A stretch of DNA of 61,109 nt from Microcoleus sp. CSU_2_2 (GCA_012035135.1 JAAUPI010000003.1:1-61109); one strand, 5' to 3'. Shown: positions 46,403 through 55,365, counted from the stretch's first letter. Notes: generated from the letters alone by a model not told the origin. Translations and numbers: made by a program.

Positions 46403-47959
46403 TTAGCCCATGGGTAAACTAAGCGTGAATCCTGTTTGACCAAGTATGGCAGAATTTAGTTTAATATCGCCGCCATGGGCCCGAGCAATTTCCCGTGCTA
46501 GGCTGAGTCCCAATCCCGCTCCTTCGATTTTTTGAGTCTGAGTGGAGTCACCGCGATGGAAGCGCTCAAATATACGATCGCCCTCGCTCAAAGGAATATT
46601 TTGAGAACTATTGACAATGTGCACAATTACTCTTTTTCCCTGACACTTAGCCTGTAACTTGAGCCAACCATTTGGCAAGTTATATTTAATCGCATTACCA
46701 ACCAGATTTTGCAAAACCTGCACCAACAAATCGCGATCGCCCTGTATAAATAACTTAGGAGCAATTTTCATTTGCACGTCTAAATGTGGTGCTAACAATT
46801 CCATATCTTCGGCAATTTCCGATAGTAAATCCGACATATTCACCTTAACCAAATTTAAACCCATACGTCCGGCATCGGCTAGAGAAAGTAACAGAAGTTT
46901 GCGGGTTATTTCACTCAAACGGCGCACTTCATCCAACAAATTACTCAGGGTTTGCTGCACCTCTGAACCCGATTCAACCTGATGCAAAGCCCGTTCGAGT
47001 TGCCCTTGCAAAATTGCCAGCGGAGTCTTTAATTCGTGAGCCGCATCTCCACTAAAACGAGAAGCTTGTTGAAAACTCCGTTCCAGACGTTCTAACATCT
47101 GATTGAACACAAAAATTAATTCGACAAACTCGATATCAGTTGAACCGACAGGCACGCGACGATCGAGCCCTTGTACGGTGACATTGCCGATTGCTGTAGT
47201 AATTCGCCCAATTGGATACAGAATACTTCGCGATATCAACCACGCGCCACCGGCTACGAGTAACAACACTATGGGAATAGCAATTAAAAAGATATTGCGA
47301 ATAGATATCATCTCCCGATCGATCGCTTGCAAATTAACGGCAATGGCTGCTTGTGCGTAAGGAGAATTAATCGCGCCAACACGCCAAATTGCTGTGCTAG
47401 TATGTTGGGTTGCTAGCTTAGCTTCGATCTCTTGAGGGGGGCGGGGCCGAAAGCCTGGAGGGAGTCGATCGTGTGGGAGTCGATCGTGTGGGGGCCGATC
47501 GTGTGGGGGTCTTCTTTCGGGCGGTGGAAATAAATTGAGGCGATTTGGAGGCGGCGAATCTAATGGATTTAGTGGAGGGGGAGGTTCTAATTCCAACTCT
47601 CTTCTACCACCATTTGGAGGAAGCGGCCGCAAAGATATCCATAGAGAATTTGCATCAAGTTTTTCTTGCCAATGACTCGATTTGTAGACTAAATTACCAT
47701 CTCTTTGAGTGACTAACAAAGCCACTGCTGTTTGCCCATTCATACCCAAAAGTAAGGGCAAAGAAGCCATATAAGCATCCCATTCAAGCGCTTGCGCGCG
47801 GGTAGCGTGGAGCAACTGAGTTTCGATTGCAGCATCAAGACGCTTGACTTTAGCATCGTAAATCAACCACCACGAAACAATACCAAAGCCAATTAATGCA
47901 ATAGTTGCTAGCACGGCAGAGGATAAAGCAATCCGAAAGCGAAAAGATTTGAGTTTCAT
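46403..47959 (-). CDS. Sensor histidine kinase (RppB/NrsS-like)
   Basis: 518 residues from the ATG at 47957-47959 (MKLKSFRFRIALSS); an extension to 47986 is possible. Two membrane helices flank an extracytoplasmic loop of about 190 residues containing a Pro-rich, tandemly repeated PHDRLPHDR segment. HAMP, then the H-box FSGDAAHELKTPLAILQGQ, the N-box LVQVLQNLVGNAIKYN, and GLGLSLAREIARAHGG follow, all intact. N-terminus and gene order resemble RppB/NrsS, the redox/nickel sensor of cyanobacteria, from memory. The cognate regulator is 111 bp upstream. Confidence 0.85.
   Translation of the reverse strand: MKLKSFRFRIALSSAVLATIALIGFGIVSWWLIYDAKVKRLDAAIETQLLHATRAQALEWDAYMASLPLLLGMNGQTAVALLVTQRDGNLVYKSSHWQEKLDANSLWISLRPLPPNGGRRELELEPPPPLNPLDSPPPNRLNLFPPPERRPPHDRPPHDRLPHDRLPPGFRPRPPQEIEAKLATQHTSTAIWRVGAINSPYAQAAIAVNLQAIDREMISIRNIFLIAIPIVLLLVAGGAWLISRSILYPIGRITTAIGNVTVQGLDRRVPVGSTDIEFVELIFVFNQMLERLERSFQQASRFSGDAAHELKTPLAILQGQLERALHQVESGSEVQQTLSNLLDEVRRLSEITRKLLLLSLADAGRMGLNLVKVNMSDLLSEIAEDMELLAPHLDVQMKIAPKLFIQGDRDLLVQVLQNLVGNAIKYNLPNGWLKLQAKCQGKRVIVHIVNSSQNIPLSEGDRIFERFHRGDSTQTQKIEGAGLGLSLAREIARAHGGDIKLNSAILGQTGFTLSLPMG
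47463..47507. repeat. In-frame 15-bp tandem repeat containing CGATCG
   Basis: Three near-identical 15-mers (AGTCGATCGTGTGGG type) encode repeated P-H-D-R motifs in the extracytoplasmic loop of the sensor kinase. The unit length keeps the frame, so copy number can change without truncation. Confidence 0.85.
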
Positions 47960-48070
47960 GAAACCTCTTGCAAAACTCGCAAACAATCTTTAAAATATCT
48001 GCGTTTATTTGTGTTTATCTGCCTTGCATCTGCGGTTAGCCTCTCGATCGTAGATTGATATAATTCAAGT

Positions 48071-48754
48071 CTATGATGTTAATTCCGGCTTGCGAAACCG
48101 ATAGCCAACGCCGCGCACACTCTCAATCCATCCCGTACCGCCAATGGGTTCAATTTTTTTCCGAATGCGTTGAATGCACACATCTACTACATTGGTATTT
48201 GGATTGAAATCATAACCCCAAATATGTTCGAGAATTTGCGTGCGGGTGAGTACCCTACCGGGCGATCGCATCAGATATTCCAACAAATTAAACTCGCGAG
48301 TTGTCAATTCTACTGCATGACTTTCGCAGGTAACTTCTCGCATAATCCGATCGAGCTTAATTGGGCCAACACTTAGCATATTTTGGCGCTCGCCGGAAGC
48401 CCGCCTTACCACAGCATAAATCCGAGCAATTAACTCTTCAACAAAAAACGGTTTAGCTAAATAGTCATCAGCACCGAGATGTAATCCTGCAATGCGATCG
48501 TCTAGTTCGTTGCGAGCGGTTAGTAAGATTACTGGTACATTTCGTCCGGCTTTGCGCAACTGTTTGAGAATAGATAATCCATCTTTTCCCGGTAAGACAA
48601 TATCCAGGACGATCGCATCATACTCATTATCGATCGCGTGATCGTAGCCATCATTACCATTATCGCAATAGTCCACGACAAAGCCTTGTTCTTTCAAACC
48701 GATACAAACAAAATTGGCAATTTTTTCTTCATCTTCAACATATAGAACATTCAT
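48071..48754 (-). CDS. OmpR-family response regulator (RppA/NrsR-like)
   Basis: 227 residues. The receiver domain has the acidic pair VEDEEK, the phosphoacceptor Asp in DAIVLDIVLPGKDG, Thr in VILLTARNE and Lys in DDYLAKPF. The C-terminal winged helix has LTTREFNLLEYLMRSPGRVL and a final VRGVGYRFR. Partner of the sensor kinase just downstream. Target genes are not evident in the window. Confidence 0.9.
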   Translation of the reverse strand: MNVLYVEDEEKIANFVCIGLKEQGFVVDYCDNGNDGYDHAIDNEYDAIVLDIVLPGKDGLSILKQLRKAGRNVPVILLTARNELDDRIAGLHLGADDYLAKPFFVEELIARIYAVVRRASGERQNMLSVGPIKLDRIMREVTCESHAVELTTREFNLLEYLMRSPGRVLTRTQILEHIWGYDFNPNTNVVDVCIQRIRKKIEPIGGTGWIESVRGVGYRFRKPELTS

Positions 48755-48820
48755 AAATTATCAATTACGGTTAATGGCTGTTAAACAGTTGACAGTTGAC
48801 AACCCCCCTCGCCCCTCCCT

Positions 48821-48931
48821 TTAGATATTGCCGGTGCAGCGAAAAAGTTGGGAGTCACGGAAGCGCGGTTGATTCAAATTTTGGGCATCCCACCACGTCC
48901 ACCTCTTCCACCGGGCGATCGTAACATATAG
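48821..48931 (+). pseudogene. C-terminal fragment of a small repeat protein
   Basis: The frame from 48821 to TAG at 48929-48931 reads LDIAGAAKKLGVTEARLIQI then LGIPPRPPLPPGDRNI. I recall cyanobacterial exported proteins with LGVTExxLxxALGIP repeats and Pro-rich tails. The upstream part is missing: the frame begins directly at a CCCCTCGCCCCTCCCTT repeat. No start codon is available. It lies divergently 67 bp from the response-regulator gene, where a full-length target gene would be expected. Confidence 0.55.
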
Positions 48932-48964
48932 CCGAAGGAAGAAGGAAGAAGAACCCCCCTACCC

Positions 48965-49139
48965 CAGGGCTGTTTCATTCTCTTGTAGGGGCAGCAAAGA
49001 GTGGCAGCCCCAATCCCTGAAATGACGATAAATGGTCGGTGGGGGGGGTAGGCACGGGAGAGGGAGAGGGCGGGCACTCTTGGCACCGCCCCTACAGCCC
49101 CTACAAAACCCTCGTTTTTTGGAGAATGAAACCGCCCTG
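48965..49139. repeat. 175-bp element with 18-bp inverted ends
   Basis: CAGGGCTGTTTCATTCTC (48965-48982) and GAGAATGAAACCGCCCTG (49122-49139) are inverted with one mismatch, and GTAGGGGC / GCCCCTAC lies just inside. No coding capacity. Flanked by GAAGGAAGAAG purine arrays on both sides (about 48933-48952 and 49152-49195). Confidence 0.75.
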
Positions 49140-49386
49140 CCCCCAAGGGGGGAAGAAGGAAGAAGGAAGAGGGAATAGGGAAGAAAGAAAGTCATTGTTG
49201 TTATACCTCACGATTCGGAAAAACGCTAATTTTCCCAAATTACAAAACTGTAATGCCAGCACAGGGATAAATGTCATTTTGAACCAGCTTAATGATTGTA
49301 GCGACGAACTTAAAGGCGATCGAGAATTCATTCCTTGAGCCTGAAAGCTACTTCAAACTTAGAAAATTAATCGAGGAAATTACACC

Positions 49387-50379
49387 ATGCCACAACTATT
49401 TTTTAATCGAAATTCAATCAATGCACCTGGTAATGTTTCTCCTGAAAACCAAGGCACACCTGGCAATTCTCCTGGTCAAAACCAACGTGGCATGGGCAAT
49501 TCTCCTGGTCAAAATCCAGGTACACCGGGCAATCTCAATGCTCAAAATCAAGGTGGACAACTTACCAATTCTGCTTTACCTCCCCAAAACCAAACTCCAC
49601 CCACTCCACCAGCTAATAGCATTAGCACCACAGCAGGAAACGACAATATTACCGGAGATGCTTTAGATAACTTCATCCTAGGCAGTAGCGGCACAGATAC
49701 CATAACGGGAGGATTAGGCACTGATACCATAAGTTATCTTTCCCTTCTCAACGGCATTACGATTAAAGCTCAAGGTATCGTAGATAAAGGTGCAGCCGGC
49801 ACAGATACCCTTCAGGGCATCGAACGCATTACTGCTCCTTTGGGACAGCCTAATACTATTGACGCTTCCACAGGTAGTGGCGCAGCTTCTATTAATGTGA
49901 ATTTGTCGCAGAATAGTTTGGCGGTTAACAATATACCCGGTATCGGCACTCTGAATTTGACTGTAGAGAATTTCGTTAATGTCACGGGTACTCCCAATGT
50001 AGATGTCCTGACTGGAAACATCCAAAGCAATGTTTTAGTAGGAGGAGATGGTAGCGATACACTCACAGGTTTGCGCGGTGATGATACGCTGATTGGAGTA
50101 AATCCATTGAGTGCTACACCTGGAAGTAATGAAACGGATGTGCTGATTGGGGGTCGGGGTAGAGATGTCTTTGTACTCGGTGATGCGACAAAGACATACT
50201 ATAGTGGAACAGGATTTGCATCGATTCAAGATTTTCGGCAGGGAATCGATCGCATTCAGTTAAGCGGCAGTCTTTCTGACTACAATATTGTTGGTAACTC
50301 GATCAATTTGGCGGGTACCTCTGACCAAATTGCTGTGATTCAAGGGGCTTTTACTCCTAATAGTTTCTTGTTTGTTTGA
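49387..50379 (+). CDS. RTX-like calcium-binding repeat protein
   Basis: 330 residues. Residues 13-75 are Gly/Asn/Pro/Gln-rich repeats (SPGQNQRGMGNSPGQNPGTP). A first RTX-like block SISTTAGNDNITGDALDNFI and GTDTITGGLGTDTISYLSLL opens the folded part. A second block VLVGGDGSDTLTGLRGDDTL follows, with GGRGRDVFVLGD and FRQGIDRIQLSGSLSDYNIV at the end, as in many cyanobacterial extracellular proteins. No signal peptide. A GAGG lies ten bases before the ATG. Divergent from the two-component genes. Adhesin or sheath role is plausible but unproven. Confidence 0.8.
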   Translation: MPQLFFNRNSINAPGNVSPENQGTPGNSPGQNQRGMGNSPGQNPGTPGNLNAQNQGGQLTNSALPPQNQTPPTPPANSISTTAGNDNITGDALDNFILGSSGTDTITGGLGTDTISYLSLLNGITIKAQGIVDKGAAGTDTLQGIERITAPLGQPNTIDASTGSGAASINVNLSQNSLAVNNIPGIGTLNLTVENFVNVTGTPNVDVLTGNIQSNVLVGGDGSDTLTGLRGDDTLIGVNPLSATPGSNETDVLIGGRGRDVFVLGDATKTYYSGTGFASIQDFRQGIDRIQLSGSLSDYNIVGNSINLAGTSDQIAVIQGAFTPNSFLFV

Positions 50380-50410
50380 GATTCTTCAACTTTACTCAAC
50401 ACCTGGGAAT

Positions 50411-50435
50411 GTTGGGTTTCGTTCCTCAACCCAAC
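50411..50435. repeat. Hairpin repeat after the RTX-like gene
   Basis: GTTGGGTT (50411-50418) and AACCCAAC (50428-50435) form a perfect 8-bp stem, a common cyanobacterial intergenic palindrome. No T-run follows, so it is not a classical terminator. Confidence 0.65.
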
Positions 50436-50512
50436 CTACAAAAATGTAAGTTATTTAATTCTTATTACTGATTTTGTAGGTGGGTTCTTGGTGCTGAAGC
50501 GCGACTACAAAT

Positions 50513-51418
50513 CTAAAAGGTCGATCGCCCTTTAATCCAATCGAGTAAAATAGGATTGACTAATTCCGGCGCTTCATCCTGAGGACAATGACCAACCCCC
50601 TCCAACGGAATAAACTTTTCCACAGCCGGAAATTTAGCCAATTCTCGCCCAAGTGCGATCGGTTCCCAAGGATCTTCTGTTCCCCACAAAATCAAAGCAG
50701 GACAGTTTAAACGCGGCAACAAATCCTCCGGTAGCGGCCCTTGGGAGTAACTGATAAATGCTACAAATACTTCCACTGCGCCGCTGTCTCGCGCTGGTTT
50801 TAACAAGATTTCTATCAATTCATCGCTAACAGCTTCCGATCGCCTGTAAGCTTGCAACAACACTTTTCGCACTGTATTCGGCGTCGCTAACTGTTTGAAA
50901 AATAATTGACTTATCCATTTGACATTAAGAACTTTTTGTGCGATCGGCGCTCCAAAACTGCGATACCAAGGCATTTGGGCCCGTTTGCGATCGTGCAGCA
51001 ACCGCAGGGAACAATTAATTAAAATTAAACCATCAGCAATATCGGGAAAATCCACAGCCGCTTGCATAATCGCCACACAGCCGATCGAATTTCCCACCAA
51101 AAAAGCCGGCCCGCCTGCAACTTCCCGACAAAAATCAGCTATTAGCTGTCCCCAAGTTTCAAAAGTATAATCAATTTCAACTTTAGGCACAGGTTTAGCA
51201 GAACCACCAAAACCGATAAGATCGATCGCGAAACAGCGACAATCATCACCCAATACCGATAAATTTTTGCGCCAATGACCCCAAGACGCGCCGAAACCGT
51301 GGACGAACACCACCGCAGGCCCCTGGGAACCCGCAGTCTGGTAGCAAATCGGAAAACCTTTCCACAGCCAAGTTTGAGGTGCAGCAACTGTTGGAGGAAT
51401 TGGAGTAGAAGGTGTCAT
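50513..51418 (-). CDS. Alpha/beta hydrolase
   Basis: 301 residues. Oxyanion-hole HGFGASWGHW, nucleophile elbow VGNSIG (Ser), the acid in LWGTEDPWEP and the catalytic His in GVGHCPQDEAPE are all present. Full length for the family, soluble. Cyanobacteria carry several such proteins of unknown substrate. Transcribed alone. Confidence 0.85.
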   Translation of the reverse strand: MTPSTPIPPTVAAPQTWLWKGFPICYQTAGSQGPAVVFVHGFGASWGHWRKNLSVLGDDCRCFAIDLIGFGGSAKPVPKVEIDYTFETWGQLIADFCREVAGGPAFLVGNSIGCVAIMQAAVDFPDIADGLILINCSLRLLHDRKRAQMPWYRSFGAPIAQKVLNVKWISQLFFKQLATPNTVRKVLLQAYRRSEAVSDELIEILLKPARDSGAVEVFVAFISYSQGPLPEDLLPRLNCPALILWGTEDPWEPIALGRELAKFPAVEKFIPLEGVGHCPQDEAPELVNPILLDWIKGRSTF

Positions 51419-51807
51419 AAATTAAAAGTAGAAAACAGATTCAGAATATTGCTTAACTAGCCTGTTGTATTTTGTCTAATTTGTCGGACAAAACACAACG
51501 ACACCCAGAAAACCCTATAAAGTTGGCTCTCTTGGGTATTCGGTGATAAGTGAAGCCTATATGACTCCTGGTATGAGTTTCAATACTTGCACCGGAGAAT
51601 TTTGTAGCTTAAGATACAGTTTGCACCACAATCCCAGGAGAGCCGAAAATTCCTTCCCTCCTCTCTCTGCGCCCTCTGCGCCCTCTGCGGTTAAATCCTC
51701 TTCTCTTTCCTCTGACAACTCTCAACTAACTAATGACTTTGCTTTGAGAGGCAATATTGTGCAACGATGAAACTTGCTGACTTGTTCGATCGATTAAAAC
51801 TCCCTCT
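51419..51807. other. Gap with an inverted repeat and CTCTGCGCC repeat
   Basis: No gene seen. GGCTCTCTTGGG (51525-51536) and CCCAGGAGAGCC (51633-51644) are inverted ends with one mismatch around 96 bp. CTCTGCGCC units at about 51665-51690 are the reverse form of the CACAGAGGA repeat near 4650. Confidence 0.7.
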
Positions 51808-52731
51808 ATGCCAACCCTCGTTTCCACTTCCGTCGTCCCCTTTCTGGGATCGGAAATCGTACCCGACTACGACACCGCCAAAGTAGTTATCTTGCCAATT
51901 CCCTACGAAGCAACCACCACTTATCGGCGCGGGTGCGAAAACGGGCCGGCGAAACTTTTAGAAGCTTCTCACCAACTCGAGTGCTACGACGAGGAACTAG
52001 ATTCCGAAGTTTGCTACGATGTCGGGATTTATACCAAAGATCCGATCGCAGATACTCGCAACAGCCAACGGGTTTCATCCCTAGAAATGCTGCAAGTCAC
52101 CCAAGCCACAGTACACCAGCTAATTACGGAAAATAAATTTGTCATCTCCCTCGGAGGCGAACACAGCATCACTGCCGGTGTTGTGGAAGCCTACCGCCAA
52201 GCATACCCAGATGAACCTTTCACAGTCGTGCAAATCGACGCCCACGGCGACTTGCGGCACGAATACGAAGGCTCGATTCACAACCACGCCTGTGTGATGC
52301 GGCGTATTGTAGATATGGGCTTGCCGACACTGCAAATCGGCATTCGCGCTATCTGCAAGGAGGAAGCTGACTTGATTAAGGCAAAACAGCTAAATGTGAT
52401 TCGAGCTAGGGAAATCGCTACTCAACCGGATTGGGCCGATCGGGCAATATCGAGCATAACAACCAAACGGGTATTTTTGACGATCGACTTAGACGGCATC
52501 GATCCCACTTTAATTCCAGGAGTGGGCACTCCGGAACCCGGAGGCTTGAATTGGTATTCGTTAACAGCATTTTTGCGCCGCGTCTTCGAGTCCTACGAAG
52601 TAATCGGCTGTGACATTATGGAATTAGCACCTGTTGTAGATTCTGTAGTATCAGAATTTACCGCGGCCAAATTAGCATACAAACTGATTGGATATCAAGC
52701 TCTAGCTCAAGGTTGGCTCAAACAGGGCTAG
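51808..52731 (+). CDS. speB: Agmatinase (ureohydrolase family)
   Basis: 307 residues. The binuclear-manganese ligands are in GGEHSI, QIDAHGDLRHEYEG and TIDLDGIDPTLIPGVGTPEP. The length fits agmatinase (agmatine to putrescine plus urea) and is shorter than the guanidine hydrolases of cyanobacteria, which share the fold (about 390 residues, from memory). Arginase or guanidinobutyrase activity cannot be excluded. Starts at the ATG at 51808. Confidence 0.85.
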   Translation: MPTLVSTSVVPFLGSEIVPDYDTAKVVILPIPYEATTTYRRGCENGPAKLLEASHQLECYDEELDSEVCYDVGIYTKDPIADTRNSQRVSSLEMLQVTQATVHQLITENKFVISLGGEHSITAGVVEAYRQAYPDEPFTVVQIDAHGDLRHEYEGSIHNHACVMRRIVDMGLPTLQIGIRAICKEEADLIKAKQLNVIRAREIATQPDWADRAISSITTKRVFLTIDLDGIDPTLIPGVGTPEPGGLNWYSLTAFLRRVFESYEVIGCDIMELAPVVDSVVSEFTAAKLAYKLIGYQALAQGWLKQG

Positions 52732-52870
52732 GGTTAAAGGGTGAAATACGAATCAAAATTGGTTTTTGGCAAGGCGAAAATGAAAGGAAAGCCAAAAAAA
52801 GACTATCTTATTCGCGCTGGCTAATTCAATTTTCTTGCGTTGCAAATACTACTCCTCACATTCTGAAAAA

Positions 52871-53428
52871 ATGAGTTTACTAATGGAAACAACGGGTACT
52901 CCGATTAACGGCTATGCTCCCGATTTTGAACTGCCGGGAGTTGACGAAGAAGTTCACCATTTATCTCGATATTTAGAAAATTATCGAGCGATCGCGGTAA
53001 TATTTATGTGCAACCACTGTCCTTACGTGAAGTTGTATTTAAATCGCCTCAAAGAACTCCAAGCAGATTTTCAAGATCGAGCTGTTACTTTAATCGGGAT
53101 TAATGCTAATGATGCAAATCAATATCCTGAAGACAGCTTTGAAAACATGAAAAATTTTGCCTTTGACAATCAACTTAATTTCCCTTATATCCGAGATGTT
53201 GCTCAAGATGTGGCGGAAAGTTTTGGGGCTTCTAAAACACCGGAAGTCTTTTTGTTAGACCAAGATGGCAGATTGCGCTACAAAGGTTTAATTGATGACA
53301 ATCCTGATGATCCAGCAGCGGTGCAGGTTTCTTATTTGCGGACTGCGATCGCCCAAGTTCTCGACAGCGAATCGGTAGATCCGTCACAGACAGAAGCAAT
53401 TGGCTGTTCTATCAAGTGGCGATCGTAG
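52871..53428 (+). CDS. AhpC/TSA-type thioredoxin-fold protein
   Basis: 185 residues from the ATG at 52871 (MSLLMETTGTPIN); an upstream in-frame start at 52835 gives extra residues with no sign of homology. Thioredoxin fold with APDFELPGVDEEVHHLSRYL and the redox motif FMCNHCPYVKLYL (CxxC), then a cis-Pro-like SKTPEVFLLDQDGRLRYKG. Such proteins are thiol oxidoreductases or peroxidase-like. The physiological partner is unknown. Confidence 0.82.
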   Translation: MSLLMETTGTPINGYAPDFELPGVDEEVHHLSRYLENYRAIAVIFMCNHCPYVKLYLNRLKELQADFQDRAVTLIGINANDANQYPEDSFENMKNFAFDNQLNFPYIRDVAQDVAESFGASKTPEVFLLDQDGRLRYKGLIDDNPDDPAAVQVSYLRTAIAQVLDSESVDPSQTEAIGCSIKWRS

Positions 53429-53429
53429 T

Positions 53430-53520
53430 CATTAATTAGTTGTTAGTTGTTAATTGTTATTTGTGAGTTTTTAGTCTTAATAACTAATAACTAATAACCA
53501 ATAAATCCTCACAATAACTA
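53430..53520. repeat. STRR (TAGTTGT/ACTAATA units)
   Basis: TTAGTTGTTAGTTGTTAATT and TAACTAATAACTAATAACC heptamers lie between the redoxin gene and the stem structure upstream of modA. Confidence 0.8.
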
Positions 53521-53553
53521 ACAAATAATCTCAAGTTCTTTGAGATGATGTAG

Positions 53554-53618
53554 GGGTGAATAATTTGGGCGACAATTCATGTTTCCCAGTGGAGATGTTA
53601 TACCCAAATGCTTCACCC
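53554..53618. other. Two-stem nested inverted repeat upstream of modA
   Basis: GGGTGAA (53554-53560) pairs with TTCACCC (53612-53618), and inside it TTTGGG (53564-53569) pairs with CCCAAA (53603-53608), leaving a 33-nt loop. A separate TCTCAA/TTGAGA hairpin lies at 53530-53545. It could be a structured leader of modA or a mobile palindromic repeat. The sequence does not decide. Confidence 0.5.
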
Positions 53619-53723
53619 TCTCCCTCCTGCGATTTAGCTCACACTTCTATTATGCGATATTTTATTTTTCTGCTTTGCGATACCTAAGTCTCGATCGAAA
53701 AGTGCGAAATTAGGACAGAACCT

Positions 53724-54530
53724 GTGAATTTCAACAGAAAACGCATCCTCAACTCGATCGTAGCAGCCGCTGCATCGCTGCTAATACTAATTAGTTGGAA
53801 CTTGTTTCAGAAAGTTTCCCCAGCAACAGCGCAGCAGCGAACATCATTAACAGTATCCGCTGCTATTAGTCTCTCCAAAGCCTTACAAGAACTCAAAACA
53901 GTTTATCAACAAATAAATCCCAAAGTTATTATTACTTATAATTTTGGTGCTTCCGGAGCCCTAGCGCAGCAGATTCAGCAGGGAGCACCAGTAGATGTAT
54001 TTTTTAGCGCTGCTACCAAGCAAATGGATGCTTTGCAGCAAGCTAACTTGCTAATTAACGAAACGCGCCGCCATCTACTAACAAGTAGCCTGGTTTTGAT
54101 TACTCCCAAAAACGGCTTAGCTTTGAGTAGTTTTAAACAGTTGACAGCTCCCAGAATCAAGAAAATTGCGATCGGCGAACCTAAAACTGTACCTGTCGGA
54201 CAATACGCTCAGGAAATGCTGACAAAAATAGGAATATGGCAGCAAATAAAACCCAAGTTAGTGTTAGGAAATAACGTCCGCCAAGTGCTAACATTTGTGG
54301 AAAGTGGTAATGCCAATGCTGGTATAGTCTACAGGACAGATGCCAAAACTTCGCCAAAAGTCAAGGTGCGAGCAATGGCTCCGGAAACTTTGCACTCGCC
54401 AATTGTTTATCCGTTAGCAGTTATTAAAAGCAGTCGCAATCCCGCCGCTGCTAAAGCATTTGTTCAGTTTTTAGCGGGCGATCGGGCTAAAATAGTATTT
54501 AAGAAATACGGATTTGGTGTAGCTCGCTAA
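53724..54530 (+). CDS. modA: Molybdate ABC transporter substrate-binding protein
   Basis: 268 residues. Signal peptide with hydrophobic core SIVAAAASLLILISWNLF and a cleavage region near ATAQQR. ModA signatures: TVSAAISLSKALQELKTVYQ, ITYNFGASGALAQQIQQGAP, VDVFFSA and FVESGNANAGIVYRTDA. It captures molybdate or tungstate in the periplasm. The start is GTG at 53724 with AGGACAG upstream. No modB or modC follows: the next gene is msrB. Confidence 0.9.
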   Translation: MNFNRKRILNSIVAAAASLLILISWNLFQKVSPATAQQRTSLTVSAAISLSKALQELKTVYQQINPKVIITYNFGASGALAQQIQQGAPVDVFFSAATKQMDALQQANLLINETRRHLLTSSLVLITPKNGLALSSFKQLTAPRIKKIAIGEPKTVPVGQYAQEMLTKIGIWQQIKPKLVLGNNVRQVLTFVESGNANAGIVYRTDAKTSPKVKVRAMAPETLHSPIVYPLAVIKSSRNPAAAKAFVQFLAGDRAKIVFKKYGFGVAR

Positions 54531-54836
54531 CCAGTCTCATACAACCAAATTTTGCAGAGGCGGATTTTACCCACAATATATAATTTCCGCCAACAATCTA
54601 TCAATGGATGGATGCGAGTTTTATAGACATTCAGCTATTGCCAACTATTTTTCTGAAACTGCCCTACGATAACTATTGTAGAGGCGATCGGCTGGGGCTG
54701 TTTCCTGACTGTTATTGAACCCGTTGCCACATTTTTCCCCTGGTATGTTCAATTCGAGCCAATTAGGTTAATATTAATCAAAGATTAACTGCGAACCCTA
54801 TTATTTTTTAATTCGCTCAAAACCCAACATTCAACT
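54531..54836. other. Intergenic 306 bp between modA and msrB
   Basis: AT-rich and without a convincing gene or strong hairpin. It probably holds the msrB promoter, but no consensus box is clear. Confidence 0.5.
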
Positions 54837-55235
54837 ATGACTGACAAAGTTCAAAAAACCGAATCTGAGTGGCAAGCACAGCTCACGCCCGAACAGTTCC
54901 GCGTTACCAGAAAAAAGGGAACGGAAAGAGCTTTTAGCGGTGAGTATCACGACAACAAAAAACCAGGGATTTATAAATGCGTTTGCTGTGGTACGGAGCT
55001 ATTTAAATCAGAAACCAAGTACGACTCAGGCACTGGCTGGCCGAGTTTTTACGATCCAATTAAAGAAGAAAATGTCAAGTGCGAGTCGGATAACACCTTG
55101 TTTATGCGCCGTACAGAGGTACTGTGCGCTGTCTGCGATGCTCATCTGGGCCACGTATTTAACGACGGGCCAAAGCCTACCGGTCAGCGTTACTGTATGA
55201 ATTCTGCTGCACTTAATTTCGTTCCTAAGGATTAA
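54837..55235 (+). CDS. msrB: Peptide-methionine (R)-S-oxide reductase
   Basis: 132 residues. [10 protein letters not shown] and the active-site region [11 protein letters not shown] (catalytic Cys) are diagnostic. Two CxxC pairs (CVCC, CAVC) make the structural zinc site. It reduces methionine-R-sulfoxide in proteins, using thioredoxin. Complete at family length. Confidence 0.95.
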   Translation: MTDKVQKTESEWQAQLTPEQFRVTRKKGTERAFSGEYHDNKKPGIYKCVCCGTELFKSETKYDSGTGWPSFYDPIKEENVKCESDNTLFMRRTEVLCAVCDAHLGHVFNDGPKPTGQRYCMNSAALNFVPKD

Positions 55236-55262
55236 GTGTTTTAGAAACGGGCTAGAAGCCCG

Positions 55263-55365
55263 CCCACAAAAAATCAATGCTTTTGTGGAACAGGCATCTT
55301 GCGGGTTAGCAGCCCACCCCACAAAAAATCAATGCTTTTGTGAAACAGGCATCTTGCCTGTTCGG
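55263..55365. repeat. Two tandem 55-bp hairpin units upstream of pyrH
   Basis: CCACAAAAAATCAATGCTTT with the tail TGTGGAACAGGCATCTTGC occurs at 55264-55302 and again, one base changed, at 55319-55357. Each has a CCACAAAA/CTTTTGTGG stem. A GGGCTAGAAGCCC palindrome precedes and GAACAGG/CCTGTTC pairs follow. Confidence 0.8.

Noticed and set aside
48874..49338. Several overlapping 70-100 residue ORFs in both directions
   Set aside because: They read through purine arrays and the 175-bp inverted-repeat element; none resembles a protein. Only the 48821-48931 fragment is credible.
51808..52731. Guanidine hydrolase (GdmH) instead of agmatinase
   Set aside because: At 307 residues it lacks the extra N-terminal region I associate with that family. 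Agmatinase is the better fit, though substrate is not proven.
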